Source: Bacillus changyiensis (lineage in GTDB: Bacteria; Bacillota; Bacilli; Bacillales; Bacillaceae). Taken from it: DNA of 64,000 nucleotides. The notes beneath the pieces are model-generated. The model ran no database searches. It was not told the origin of the DNA and was given only the letters and a program-made list of their open reading frames with translations. The translations under genes and the position numbers were made by a program. The stretch is from contig NZ_JAQFWW010000004.1 of assembly GCF_027706145.1 (NCBI RefSeq), positions 1 to 64,000 on the forward strand. The letters run 5' to 3'. The first letter of the stretch is position 1; each line of letters opens with the position of its first letter. This document shows positions 32,817 to 40,212 of this stretch, in pieces.

Positions 32817-33506
32817 TTAAGAAACCTTACGAGGAATCCAACTTTCTATATATTTGATCGCGGTGAACAGCTCCTTACGCTTCAAATCTTTATAGCTAGC
32901 AACCCCAAACCGGTCTTTGATTTCACGATACAATTCCTTAAAAAGCCTGGCCGCTTGTGTTTTGTCATCCGTGAAAGAATAGACTCGGCGTGCAACGCCT
33001 TTTTGAAGCCGGCGCTGTTCTCCGTGGTCAAGTGTGATTTGTTCATCCACTTTTGTGTTCAACTCAATCAGCTTATTTTCATGATTGTCCAAGGCTTTTT
33101 GCATCTCATCTTGGCGTTGTGATGTTTCAAGTAAGAGTTTAAGAGATTCGATTCGCTGTTCTCTTTCAGATAAAATTCTCGGGCCTCCATATTGGCCTGT
33201 TTTTCTTATGGTCGGGATGACTTCGATCGCTAGCCAATCTTGAAATTGCTCTGCCACTTCATTTTTAGCTTTGAATGCTAGCTTATAAACTAGTGGTTCA
33301 GGGATGAAATCGCCTTTCGCCACTTGTGGCGAAACTTTAGGAAGATAACTATTTACACGATTCCATCTGACATATTTGATGCCGTTTTTAATATCAACAA
33401 TTCCTAGTGATTTCGCGACTCTTTCAACATCAAATAAAATTTGGTCGTTTACGACTTTGGCAGCAACTTCAAATATTTCATTTTTGAATGTTTGGATTTG
33501 ATTCAC
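32817..33506 (-). CDS. BRO-N / ORF6C phage antirepressor
   Basis: 229 residues from GTG 33506, which follows GAGGAGG; the frame upstream belongs to another gene. The N-terminal BRO domain (about 5-105) has VKYVRWNRVNSYL and FIPEPLVYKLAFKAKN, and the segment FQDWLAIEVIPTIRKTGQYGG is diagnostic. A coiled coil (about 115-160) leads to a C-terminal ORF6C domain (about 165-229, AARLFKELYREIKDRFGVASY). Antirepressors of this class counter the phage repressor at induction. Confidence 0.83.
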   Translation of the reverse strand: MNQIQTFKNEIFEVAAKVVNDQILFDVERVAKSLGIVDIKNGIKYVRWNRVNSYLPKVSPQVAKGDFIPEPLVYKLAFKAKNEVAEQFQDWLAIEVIPTIRKTGQYGGPRILSEREQRIESLKLLLETSQRQDEMQKALDNHENKLIELNTKVDEQITLDHGEQRRLQKGVARRVYSFTDDKTQAARLFKELYREIKDRFGVASYKDLKRKELFTAIKYIESWIPRKVS

Positions 33507-33642
33507 GATTTGCCTCCTCTTGTTCCTTAGCAACTTTTTTTTGATGTTCTTCCATACGTTGAACAAGGATGCTAAGTAAATATCCATATGCGTTGGCCTC
33601 CGCCTGTTTAAAACAAGGTCCTTTAGTAACAGTGATTTTCAT
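33478..33642 (-). CDS. small phage protein of 54 residues
   Basis: ATG 33642 follows AAGGAGGAAG and the frame overlaps the antirepressor start by 29 bases. Helical: YGYLLSILVQRMEEHQKKVA, then Gln/Glu-rich. It lies directly downstream of the Cro-like gene and ahead of the antirepressor. Unknown function. Confidence 0.58.
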   Translation of the reverse strand: MKITVTKGPCFKQAEANAYGYLLSILVQRMEEHQKKVAKEQEEANRESNPNIQK

Positions 33643-33740
33643 GGTTATACTTCCTCCTTTTAATATGTTTGGAATATAAAAATCTTTTTAATAAAACACC
33701 AAAAAACTAATCCTTTAGCTAACAGGCATTTTCGAAAAAC

Positions 33741-33992
33741 TCATTGGTATGAATTTTGTTGAGGTGTAATATCGCCCCTCCCTAAATGTTTCATATCGTT
33801 ACGTTCATCTTCAAAAAAAAGAGTCCAATCAAAATCAAGTGTTTTTCCAATTCTCTTCGCCACTAAAACGCTAGGTTTTCTGCATCCATTTTCAATCATG
33901 GTATAGTAAGCTCTTTCAATTTTTGATGCGTCAGCAACTTCTTGCTGAATTAAACCTTTGTCTTCACGATATTTCTTTAACCAAACTCTCAT
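33741..33992 (-). CDS. Cro-like XRE regulator (YqaF position)
   Basis: 83 residues; the first 65 form an XRE helix-turn-helix (YREDKGLIQQEVADASKI, then YYTMIENGCRKPSVLVAKRI). Divergent from the repressor across the operator region and first gene of the early leftward operon, so a Cro role is likely. Start after AGAGGTGATT. Confidence 0.8.
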   Translation of the reverse strand: MRVWLKKYREDKGLIQQEVADASKIERAYYTMIENGCRKPSVLVAKRIGKTLDFDWTLFFEDERNDMKHLGRGDITPQQNSYQ

Positions 33993-34019
33993 CTAATCAC
34001 CTCTTCCCTAAAGCGTTTA

Positions 34020-34034
34020 GTAACGAATCGTTAC
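34020..34034. promoter_or_regulatory. phage operator, copy 1
   Basis: GTAACGAATCGTTAC is a perfect palindrome lying a few bases downstream of the leftward -10 box. A repressor bound here would block the early promoter. Confidence 0.75.
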
Positions 34035-34038
34035 TTTT

Positions 34039-34067
34039 ATAATAGTATCATTTAGTTACTTTGTCAA
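34039..34067 (-). promoter_or_regulatory. early leftward promoter
   Basis: On the - strand TTGACA (34062-34067), a 17-base spacer and TATTAT (34039-34044) form a near-consensus SigA promoter for the Cro-like gene. The spacer contains a half operator (GTAAC). Confidence 0.8.
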
Positions 34068-34112
34068 CACTAATAAACACAAAAAGTTTCATATCGTTAC
34101 ACTTACTTATAT

Positions 34113-34127
34113 GTAACTAATTGTTAC
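34113..34127. promoter_or_regulatory. phage operator, copy 2
   Basis: GTAACTAATTGTTAC has the same palindromic form as copy 1 (GTAAC, five bases, GTTAC) and lies just upstream of the repressor gene, where it could control repressor synthesis. Further half sites (ATCGTTAC at 34093-34100) lie between the two. Confidence 0.75.
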
Positions 34128-34162
34128 GTTAAAATGAATATAGAATAGGCAGGTGAAAATAA

Positions 34163-34534
34163 GTGTTTTCAGAGAACCTACGTAAAACCCGTGAAAGAAA
34201 AAAACTTACACAACAATATATGGCTGATAAGCTTGGAATTACAAGACCTGCTTATACAGCATACGAATTAGGAAACAGGGAACCAGACCATAAAACCTTG
34301 GTTTCAATTTCAAGTATTTTAGATGTTTCAATAGATTTTTTGTTAAAAGGTGAGTCTAATGAAGCCACAGATAAGATATACAAAGAAGAAGCATTAAAAA
34401 TTTTAGAGGATCCTGACACACTAATTGCAGCTGCTGATGGAAAAGTGACCGATTCAATATTAGAAGCAGCACAAAGGATTATTGCTGAGCAATTAAAGTC
34501 TGGACGTAAGCCCGGAGATATCAAAAAGAAATAA
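34163..34534 (+). CDS. XRE-family phage repressor (YqaE-like)
   Basis: 123 residues, GTG start six bases after AGGTGA. The N-terminal helix-turn-helix (RKKLTQQYMADKLGITRPAYT, YELGNREPDHKTLVSI landmarks) is typical of phage repressors like skin YqaE and ICEBs1 ImmR. The C-terminal helical part (about 70-123) should dimerise; there is no Ser/Lys autoprotease motif, so inactivation is expected to depend on the ImmA-type protease at 35955. Confidence 0.85.
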   Translation: MFSENLRKTRERKKLTQQYMADKLGITRPAYTAYELGNREPDHKTLVSISSILDVSIDFLLKGESNEATDKIYKEEALKILEDPDTLIAAADGKVTDSILEAAQRIIAEQLKSGRKPGDIKKK

Positions 34535-34563
34535 TAGCTTAATGTAGCCTTGTAAAGCATCCA

Positions 34564-34596
34564 AAGAAGATCACTTTCCAAGTGGTTTTCTTTTTT
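34564..34596 (+). terminator. terminator after the repressor gene
   Basis: AGATCACTT and AAGTGGTTTTC pair around TCC, followed by TTTTTT. It separates the repressor from the nuclease gene. Confidence 0.6.
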
Positions 34597-34694
34597 ATTG
34601 GCTTAATTTCTTACAAAAATGGAATTTCCCTCTTGAAAAATTGGTTTTTTTGTCCGATTATATATATGTTTAGAAAAATAAGGGGGAATTTGAC

Positions 34695-35855
34695 TTGGAA
34701 AAAAAATCAGGCTGTTTGGGAGTAGTGGTGCTTTTATTAGTAATTGGTGTCATCATTAATATTACTAAATTTCTTTTTACCCATTTAAATACCATTTTTA
34801 TCTTTTTATTTCTTGTTTCTTTAGTATTCATAGTTTTAGGTGTGGTCAATCCGAGACGTTTTGACTTATTTAAAAAACAAAAAAAGGTCACTGGTGGACT
34901 AGGATATGCCCTTATCGCTCTCCTTTTTTTCATTTTGGTTGGAGTAACAACACCAGATGAACAAAATTCTCAATTGAATCAAAATACCAAAACTGCTTCG
35001 ACTTCTGCAGTTCAGGAACAAAAAAACAGGAAAGAAACAAACGAATCATCAAAAGATGCTAAGAAAGAAAAAGATGAAACGGGTAAACCTAAAAAACAGG
35101 AAAAGTCTAAAGATAAAACCACAAATAAAAAACTCGAGGCTGTGACATTAGTTAAAGCGATTGATGGAGATACAATAAAAGTTAAATATAAAGGACAAGA
35201 AAAAACAGTCCGATATTTACTAGTTGATACTCCAGAAACAAAAAAACCAAATTCTTGTGTGCAGCCATATGGAAAAGATGCCTCTAAAAGAAATCAAGAT
35301 CTAGTCAACGGGGGCAAACTAGAATTAGAGTTTGATAAAGGCGATCGAACTGATAAATATGGAAGATTACTAGCTTATGTTTATGTAGATGGAAAATCAG
35401 TTCAAGAAAAACTGTTAAAAGAAGGTCTTGCAAGAGTAGCCTACGTGTATCCTCCAAATACAAAATACTTAGACCAATTTAAAGAGGATGAAAAAAACGC
35501 TAAGAACAAGCAAAGCGCTATTTGGAGTAAATCTAACTATGTCACTGAAAAAGGATTTAATGGATGTGTATCTAACAAGTCACATGAATCCAAGAAATCA
35601 AGTTCAAGTAAGAATTCAACTTCAAATAAAAAATCAAGTACAAACAATAATCCAAATACAAACAAAAAATCATCACCTTCCAATAAAAATAGTTCGAGTT
35701 CATCTGCGTCAGTTCCAGCATCAGGTGGTACAGAATCCTTTGCTAATTGTACTGAGTTGAGAAAAAAATATCCACATGGTGTCCCAAGTTCTCATCCTGC
35801 ATATCAATCTAAAATGGATCGAGATCATGATAATTACGCCTGTGAGCGAAATTAA
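34695..35855 (+). CDS. membrane-anchored thermonuclease-like nuclease with Excalibur domain
   Basis: 386 residues, TTG start after GGGGGAAT. Three hydrophobic segments (about 7-27, 33-52, 75-93) precede a Lys/Glu/Thr-rich linker. The staphylococcal nuclease domain (about 150-290) has IDGDTIKVKYKGQ, the catalytic-type RYLLVDTPETK and DRTDKYGRLLAYVYVDG. A Ser/Asn/Lys low-complexity spacer leads to a C-terminal Excalibur calcium-binding motif (YPHGVP, then DRDHDNYACE). It likely cuts DNA at the cell surface, similar to YncB. It interrupts the usual repressor-ImmA pair and so is probably cargo. Confidence 0.83.
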   Translation: MEKKSGCLGVVVLLLVIGVIINITKFLFTHLNTIFIFLFLVSLVFIVLGVVNPRRFDLFKKQKKVTGGLGYALIALLFFILVGVTTPDEQNSQLNQNTKTASTSAVQEQKNRKETNESSKDAKKEKDETGKPKKQEKSKDKTTNKKLEAVTLVKAIDGDTIKVKYKGQEKTVRYLLVDTPETKKPNSCVQPYGKDASKRNQDLVNGGKLELEFDKGDRTDKYGRLLAYVYVDGKSVQEKLLKEGLARVAYVYPPNTKYLDQFKEDEKNAKNKQSAIWSKSNYVTEKGFNGCVSNKSHESKKSSSSKNSTSNKKSSTNNNPNTNKKSSPSNKNSSSSSASVPASGGTESFANCTELRKKYPHGVPSSHPAYQSKMDRDHDNYACERN

Positions 35856-35880
35856 TGAAGCCCAGAAATGGGCTTTTCTC
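35856..35880 (+). terminator. terminator after the nuclease gene
   Basis: AAGCCCA and TGGGCTT pair around GAAA, followed by a short T-run (TTCTC). The T-run is weak. Confidence 0.5.
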
Positions 35881-35954
35881 AAACTTACAAAAACGAACAT
35901 ATACTCCTAATCGTTAAGCTAAAGCAGTTTTTAGAGTTTACAAGGAGGGGAACT

Positions 35955-36479
35955 GTGTTGATATATACAAATAGTCATTTAGAGGATTGGATAGAAAACT
36001 TGTACAAAAAAATAAATATTTCAAGACCAGAACAGTTAAATATCGAGCGTATTGCCTCGGCTCTAGATATACTTATTGTTTATAATTCTAACACCAGTTT
36101 TGCATTGCGGTTTTATGGTATGTATACCATATCCTTAGATTGCAGAAAAAATCGAAAAGAACAATGGATAGACTTCTCACATGAGGTTTGTCATGACCTT
36201 AGACATATTAATGATGAAAAAATCATGCCTCTTTCTTGGCATCAATATCTAGAGAACCAAGCAAAGTATTTCTCATACCATTTTTGCATCCCTACTTTCA
36301 TGCTCAATAAAATCAAAATCCCGCAATTGAAATCAGAAGCAATCAAACTTATCGGGGATACATTTAATGTGACATATCCTTTCGCATCATGTAGACTGGA
36401 AATGTATCAAAGAAAACAATTCGAATATGCTTTTTTTAAGAAAATAAATAACCAAAGATGCACTCCCGTTACGAAATGA
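35955..36479 (+). CDS. ImmA/IrrE-family metallopeptidase (YqaB-like)
   Basis: 174 residues from GTG 35955, after GGAGGGG. The zinc-binding motif HEVCH (in [14 protein letters not shown], about residue 78) and the downstream [18 protein letters not shown] helix are typical of ImmA proteases, which cut the phage repressor upon DNA damage or cell-cell signalling. In skin the equivalent gene yqaB also lies next to spoIIIC. Its end overlaps the spoIIIC frame by 22 bases. Confidence 0.83.
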   Translation: MLIYTNSHLEDWIENLYKKINISRPEQLNIERIASALDILIVYNSNTSFALRFYGMYTISLDCRKNRKEQWIDFSHEVCHDLRHINDEKIMPLSWHQYLENQAKYFSYHFCIPTFMLNKIKIPQLKSEAIKLIGDTFNVTYPFASCRLEMYQRKQFEYAFFKKINNQRCTPVTK

Positions 36480-36874
36480 ATAACGAAATACTAATGCACC
36501 TCCGAGCCTTGAAAAAAACGAAAAAAGACGTTTCCCTTCATGATCCAATCGGGCAAGATAAAGAAGGAAATGAAATCAGCCTTATTGATGTCTTAAAATC
36601 GGAAAACGAAGACGTCATCGACACCATCCAGCTCAACATGGAGCTTGAAAAAGTCAAAAAATACATCGACATCTTGGACGGCAGAGAAAAAGAAGTCATC
36701 GTCGGCAGATTTGGCCTTGATTTGAAGAAAGAGAAAACACAGCGCGAAATCGCGAAAGAACTCGGGATTTCGCGGAGCTATGTGTCCCGAATTGAGAAGC
36801 GCGCGTTGATGAAGATGTTTCATGAATTTTATCGGGCTGAGAAGGAGAAACGGAAGAAGGCGAAAGGGAAGTGA
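36458..36874 (+). CDS. spoIIIC: C-terminal half of sporulation sigma factor SigK (spoIIIC)
   Basis: 138 residues, the length of spoIIIC in B. subtilis 168. From about residue 9 the sequence ([20 protein letters not shown]..., [20 protein letters not shown] and [19 protein letters not shown] landmarks) is SigK regions 3-4, including the region 4 helix-turn-helix. The first eight residues come from the prophage side. In 168 the N-terminal half (spoIVCB) lies at the far end of the skin element and the two halves are joined in the mother cell by the recombinase SpoIVCA. Here the other half would lie left of the window. No functional start is expected before rejoining. Confidence 0.9.
   Translation: MHSRYEMNNEILMHLRALKKTKKDVSLHDPIGQDKEGNEISLIDVLKSENEDVIDTIQLNMELEKVKKYIDILDGREKEVIVGRFGLDLKKEKTQREIAKELGISRSYVSRIEKRALMKMFHEFYRAEKEKRKKAKGK
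36470..36492. other. right prophage junction within sigK (att site region)
   Basis: The match to uninterrupted SigK begins around the codons NEILM (36483 onward); upstream the frame encodes prophage sequence. AATGA, the five-base crossover sequence described for skin, occurs at 36474-36478. The exact crossover cannot be set without the left junction. Confidence 0.6.
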
Positions 36875-36879
36875 TGTAT

Positions 36880-36907
36880 AAGCCGGTCTAAAATTCCGGC
36901 TTTTTTC
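36880..36907 (+). terminator. terminator after spoIIIC
   Basis: AAGCCGG and CCGGCTT pair around TCTAAAATT and are followed by TTTTTT: a strong terminator for the rejoined sigK transcript. Confidence 0.85.
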
Positions 36908-36993
36908 TACTTCATTTCACTTGCCCCTCAAAAAAGTGAAAAGGTTTCCATAACCCACTATTGATTTAGACGTCGTATTGCATACTCAATCTT

Positions 36994-37150
36994 TTAAAGC
37001 CATATGATCGGTGACCGGCAATTACCTATTTTTAAACCAAGCTTTTTATTAACAATGGTCTGACTACCCTCTCCTGCTAAACAAGCACTATGAACAATTC
37101 CATTAATCTTGCCTTGGCTCTGTTTTAACCCTTCAAAATAGTCTCCATCC
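36994..37150 (-). pseudogene. relic resembling a polyketide synthase ketoreductase segment
   Basis: One - strand frame reads DGDYFEGLKQSQGKINGIVH, then SACLAGEGSQTIVNKK, to a TAA. GKINGIVHSA.LAGEG is very like the conserved strand-turn of ketoreductase (KR) domains in Bacillus trans-AT polyketide synthases. It is short, with no start, so it is a dead fragment. The rest of 36908-37284 shows no other gene. Confidence 0.4.
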
Positions 37151-37199
37151 TATATCAATGCTCTTGATTTCAACAATAGCCCCCCACCATTTTCCAGCC

Positions 37200-37262
37200 A
37201 TGAAAAAAACCCCCTCAAGACAAACAGATTTTTTTATTTCATCTGTCTACTTTTAGAGGAGC
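37200..37262 (-). terminator. terminator after the acetyltransferase gene
   Basis: On the - strand TCCTCTAAAAGTAGACAGAT pairs with ATCTGTTTGTCTTGAGGGG in two blocks and is followed by TTTTTTT. It ends the blt-acetyltransferase operon. Confidence 0.65.
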
Positions 37263-37284
37263 ATATCATAACGCAAAGATCATT

Positions 37285-37809
37285 TTATAACAAAAAACTA
37301 TTTATATCCGTCCAGCCAATGGCAATGGCTTTGAAATCATCTTCACCGATTTGTATTTGTTTTGTTGTGCTCTGTCTTCCACCTAATTTTTTATAAAAAT
37401 TTATCGATGGATTACCGGCTAAAACCCATACCATTAACGATTTTATGTTTTTCTTTACAAGCTCCTCTACAATCGCCTTCATTAATTGAGAGCCGATTCC
37501 TTTTCTCTGATACTGTAACAATAGATAAAGTGCGGAAACTTCACCCTTATATTTGCTGAGAGGATCACGATTTGGACCTCCGGAAGCAAAGCCTATCATT
37601 TTACCGTCGGTTTCTTCTGCAACATAGACAATATCTTCGTGTTGAGAATCACTTAATGAAGTTCTCCAAAGTTCTGCCTGATTTTTGACAGAGAGCCTAG
37701 ATAACGTGTCATCAGGCAATACTCCTTGATATGTGGTTTTCCAACTTTCCACATGAACATTGGCAATTGAATCAGCGTCTGACGCTTTGGCTTTTCTTAT
37801 TAAGATCAT
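37285..37809 (-). CDS. GNAT-family N-acetyltransferase
   Basis: 174 residues from ATG 37809, five bases after GGGAGG. Motif A of GNAT enzymes is visible as LYLLLQYQRKGIGSQLMKAIVEEL (Q/RxxGxG/A type, acetyl-CoA binding, about 95-118), followed by GNPSINFYKKLGG. It follows blt after 24 bases and is probably in its operon, the position of the spermidine acetyltransferase bltD in B. subtilis 168, but the sequence differs from BltD as I recall it, so the substrate is open. Confidence 0.8.
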   Translation of the reverse strand: MILIRKAKASDADSIANVHVESWKTTYQGVLPDDTLSRLSVKNQAELWRTSLSDSQHEDIVYVAEETDGKMIGFASGGPNRDPLSKYKGEVSALYLLLQYQRKGIGSQLMKAIVEELVKKNIKSLMVWVLAGNPSINFYKKLGGRQSTTKQIQIGEDDFKAIAIGWTDINSFLL

Positions 37810-37832
37810 GTTACCTCCCACACCTCTAAAAT

Positions 37833-39044
37833 TTAAAGCTGTTCATTCAAGGTTGTAACCTCATTCGTTTTTTCTTTCCAAATCATTGTAAGACTTAGGC
37901 CGACAATCATAATGATACCTGCAAACAGGAAAGGGTAATGAATGTTAAGATCAAACAGAATACCTCCCAGAGCCGGGCCAAAAATATTCCCTAAGCTAGT
38001 GTAAGAAGAGTTCATGCCTGCAACAAAACCTTGGTGGTTACCGGCAACTTTGGATAAAAACGTTGTTAAGGCCGGGCGCAGCAAATCAAACGCTAGAAAA
38101 ATAAAACATGTCACAAGCAAAACGGCTAAAAACCCTGACATAACGGTAGACACGAAAGCTAGGACCGCACCGGTGATTAAGCAAAGCTGAATGATCTTTT
38201 TCTCTCCGAATTTGTTGACCAATTTCCCGAATAATAAAACTTGAATAATGACAGCAACGATTGAACTAATCGTAATAATGGTTGCGATATCCTTTGGTGT
38301 GAAGCCGAATTTATGATCAGAAAACAAGCTGAATACCGTTTCATAGGCTGATAGGCCGAAAGCCAATACAAAGACGATCATAAATGCAATGAAATAGACT
38401 GGATGAATTGATTTTTTTAAGTCTTTGAAGAAATGGAGTTCCTTTGTATTTGACAAGAGTTGTTCGCGTTCTTTTTTCGTCAATGACTCTTTTAATATAA
38501 AAACAGAAGAGATAGCAACCAAGAATGCTAAGGCGGCTGCAAAAAAGAACGGCACACGAATGCCATAGCTGGATATAAACCCTCCAGCCCCAGGCCCTAT
38601 AATAAAGCCAGTGCTAATCGCCGCAGAAACGTATCCCATAGCCTTTGATCTTTCCTCTAGGGTTGTCATATCTGCTACATACGCCGTTACGGCCGGCATG
38701 ATAAAAGCAGCGCTTATGCCCCCTAATATCCTCGACAAATAAAAAAATTGAACATGGGTTCCTAGGCCGAAAATCAACTCTGAAATACTAAAGATCAGCA
38801 AACCGAGGACAATCAGTTTTTTTCTCCCGAAACGGTCAACCCATCTTCCCGCAAAAGGTGATATTATTAGCTGGGAAATAGCAAAAACTGCAACAAGATA
38901 ACCCATAGTGCTGCCGGATAAATTCATGGTATTCATAAAAGTAGGCATAACCGGAATAATTAAACCGATGCCAAGAAAAACTATGAAAATGTTACTTAAC
39001 AATATAATGAATACTGTTTTTTGTTCTTTAATTGATTTTTTCAT
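37833..39044 (-). CDS. blt: multidrug efflux transporter Blt
   Basis: 403 residues with 12 membrane helices, a major facilitator drug-proton antiporter. Motif A between helices 2 and 3 is GRWVDRFGRKKLI (about 66-78) and motif C, the antiporter signature, is GFIIGPGAGGFI (about 146-157). It matches B. subtilis Blt over nearly the whole length in my recollection. Blt exports spermidine and many cationic drugs. It is divergent from bltR, which activates it. Confidence 0.9.
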   Translation of the reverse strand: MKKSIKEQKTVFIILLSNIFIVFLGIGLIIPVMPTFMNTMNLSGSTMGYLVAVFAISQLIISPFAGRWVDRFGRKKLIVLGLLIFSISELIFGLGTHVQFFYLSRILGGISAAFIMPAVTAYVADMTTLEERSKAMGYVSAAISTGFIIGPGAGGFISSYGIRVPFFFAAALAFLVAISSVFILKESLTKKEREQLLSNTKELHFFKDLKKSIHPVYFIAFMIVFVLAFGLSAYETVFSLFSDHKFGFTPKDIATIITISSIVAVIIQVLLFGKLVNKFGEKKIIQLCLITGAVLAFVSTVMSGFLAVLLVTCFIFLAFDLLRPALTTFLSKVAGNHQGFVAGMNSSYTSLGNIFGPALGGILFDLNIHYPFLFAGIIMIVGLSLTMIWKEKTNEVTTLNEQL

Positions 39045-39095
39045 CTATTACCTATCCTTTTTTTTGCAGGTCAAAGTTCTTTCAAGTACAATAAA

Positions 39096-39126
39096 ATCAT
39101 AAAGTATATTGTTACCGTATAGTCAA
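39096..39126 (-). promoter_or_regulatory. blt promoter with MerR-type 19-base spacer
   Basis: On the - strand TTGACT (39121-39126) and TATGAT (39096-39101) are 19 bases apart, two more than optimal, the hallmark of promoters untwisted by MerR-family activators such as BltR. The spacer holds ATACGGTAAC and a partial inverted partner. Confidence 0.8.
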
Positions 39127-39136
39127 GGAGATTTTT

Positions 39137-39964
39137 ATGAGCGAAGACTTAAAAAAATATTTCACCACAGGTGAGTTTGCCAAACTATGCCGCGTAAAAA
39201 AACAAACTCTGTTTCACTATGACGAGATTGGTCTATTTTCTCCAGAAATAAAACAACAGAATGGTTATCGGTATTATTCCTATAATCAGTTTGAACTTTT
39301 TCAGGTTATCAATTTGTTTAAAGAGGTTGGTGTCCCATTAAAAGCAATCAAGTCCCTCTTAAAAGACCAAACACCAGACAGGATCGTTCCGCTTCTCAAA
39401 GAAAAGTCAGCTGAAATTGACAACAAAATTAAAAAGCTGAAGCATTTGCAAAAGATCATCGAGACGAAAGTAGCCTTAACTGAACAAGCGTTAGAAACTG
39501 ATTTCTCCTCAGTTTCCTTTCAGTATTTAAATGAAGAAAAATTCATGATAAGCAGAAATACATTAGATTTACCAGAACGAAAATACATTGCAGCCATTTC
39601 AGAACTCATTCACTATGCAGAGTCTCATGAATTGGATGAGGGGTATCCTGTCGGCGGAATCTTCGCACGGGAACAAATGCTTAAAAAAGACTTCTATAAT
39701 TACAATCACTTTTATATAAAAGTAAAAGAAGGAATAAATAAGATAAACTATTATGTGAGACCTAAAGGTCTGTATGCAGTTGGATACCAAAAGGATGAAG
39801 ATGTTAAAGATACATACAATAGAATGATTCAATTTATTAAACAGAATGGGATGCAGATAGGTGAGTATGCATATGAGGAATATATGCTTGATGAGGTGAT
39901 GGTCGATAGAGCAGAAAATCAAATTACGAAAATTCTCCTCCAAGTTGAAGAAATGGTTTTATAG
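39137..39964 (+). CDS. bltR: MerR-family regulator BltR
   Basis: 275 residues. The N-terminal 75 are the MerR winged helix (TTGEFAKLCRVKKQTLFHYD, then GLFSPEIKQQNGYRYY), a coiled coil (about 80-120) dimerises, and the C-terminal GyrI-like domain (about 125-270, with the EYMLDEVMVD end) binds ligands. It activates blt from the shared intergenic region. Start after AAGGAG. The order bltR-blt beside spoIIIC is the same as in B. subtilis 168. Confidence 0.9.
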   Translation: MSEDLKKYFTTGEFAKLCRVKKQTLFHYDEIGLFSPEIKQQNGYRYYSYNQFELFQVINLFKEVGVPLKAIKSLLKDQTPDRIVPLLKEKSAEIDNKIKKLKHLQKIIETKVALTEQALETDFSSVSFQYLNEEKFMISRNTLDLPERKYIAAISELIHYAESHELDEGYPVGGIFAREQMLKKDFYNYNHFYIKVKEGINKINYYVRPKGLYAVGYQKDEDVKDTYNRMIQFIKQNGMQIGEYAYEEYMLDEVMVDRAENQITKILLQVEEMVL

Positions 39965-40013
39965 CCAAAAATGTTTGATGCGGGTTTTTGTAACTACGTA
40001 CTTTTACTTTTTG

Positions 40014-40165
40014 AGAGAAAATCAGCCTTATGATGTCCAAAAATCAAAAAAACAAGAAATCATCGTCAACCAGTTTAACTTAATTGAAAGAAAGAGAACA
40101 TTCAGCAGCGACCACGAAGGAGCGTGGAATCTCGCAGAGCTATGTGTCTCGGAAAGCTGGCCTCG
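40014..40165 (+). pseudogene. decayed second copy of the 3' part of sigK
   Basis: Two blocks match spoIIIC at DNA level: ATCAGCCTTATGATGTC (sigK has ATCAGCCTTATTGATGTC) and, after a deletion of about 95 bases, a stretch from AGAAATCATCGTC through GAAAGAAAGAGAA to TCGCAGAGCTATGTGTCTCG (sigK: AGAAGTCATCGTC, GAAGAAAGAGAA, TCGCGGAGCTATGTGTCCCG). The frame is broken, so it is dead. It lies on the same strand as spoIIIC, about 3.4 kb further on, beyond bltR. Confidence 0.65.
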
Positions 40166-40212
40166 CCCCTCAGTCTCTAAAAAACCCTCATAACATATGG
40201 GGGAGGCCATCA

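Noticed and set aside
33993-37284. Integrase or excision recombinase at the right prophage end
   Set aside because: No integrase-like motif in any frame between the repressor and spoIIIC; the recombinase is expected left of the window.
37285-37809. Naming the acetyltransferase bltD
   Set aside because: Position fits, but sequence and length (174 against about 152 residues) differ from BltD as I recall it.
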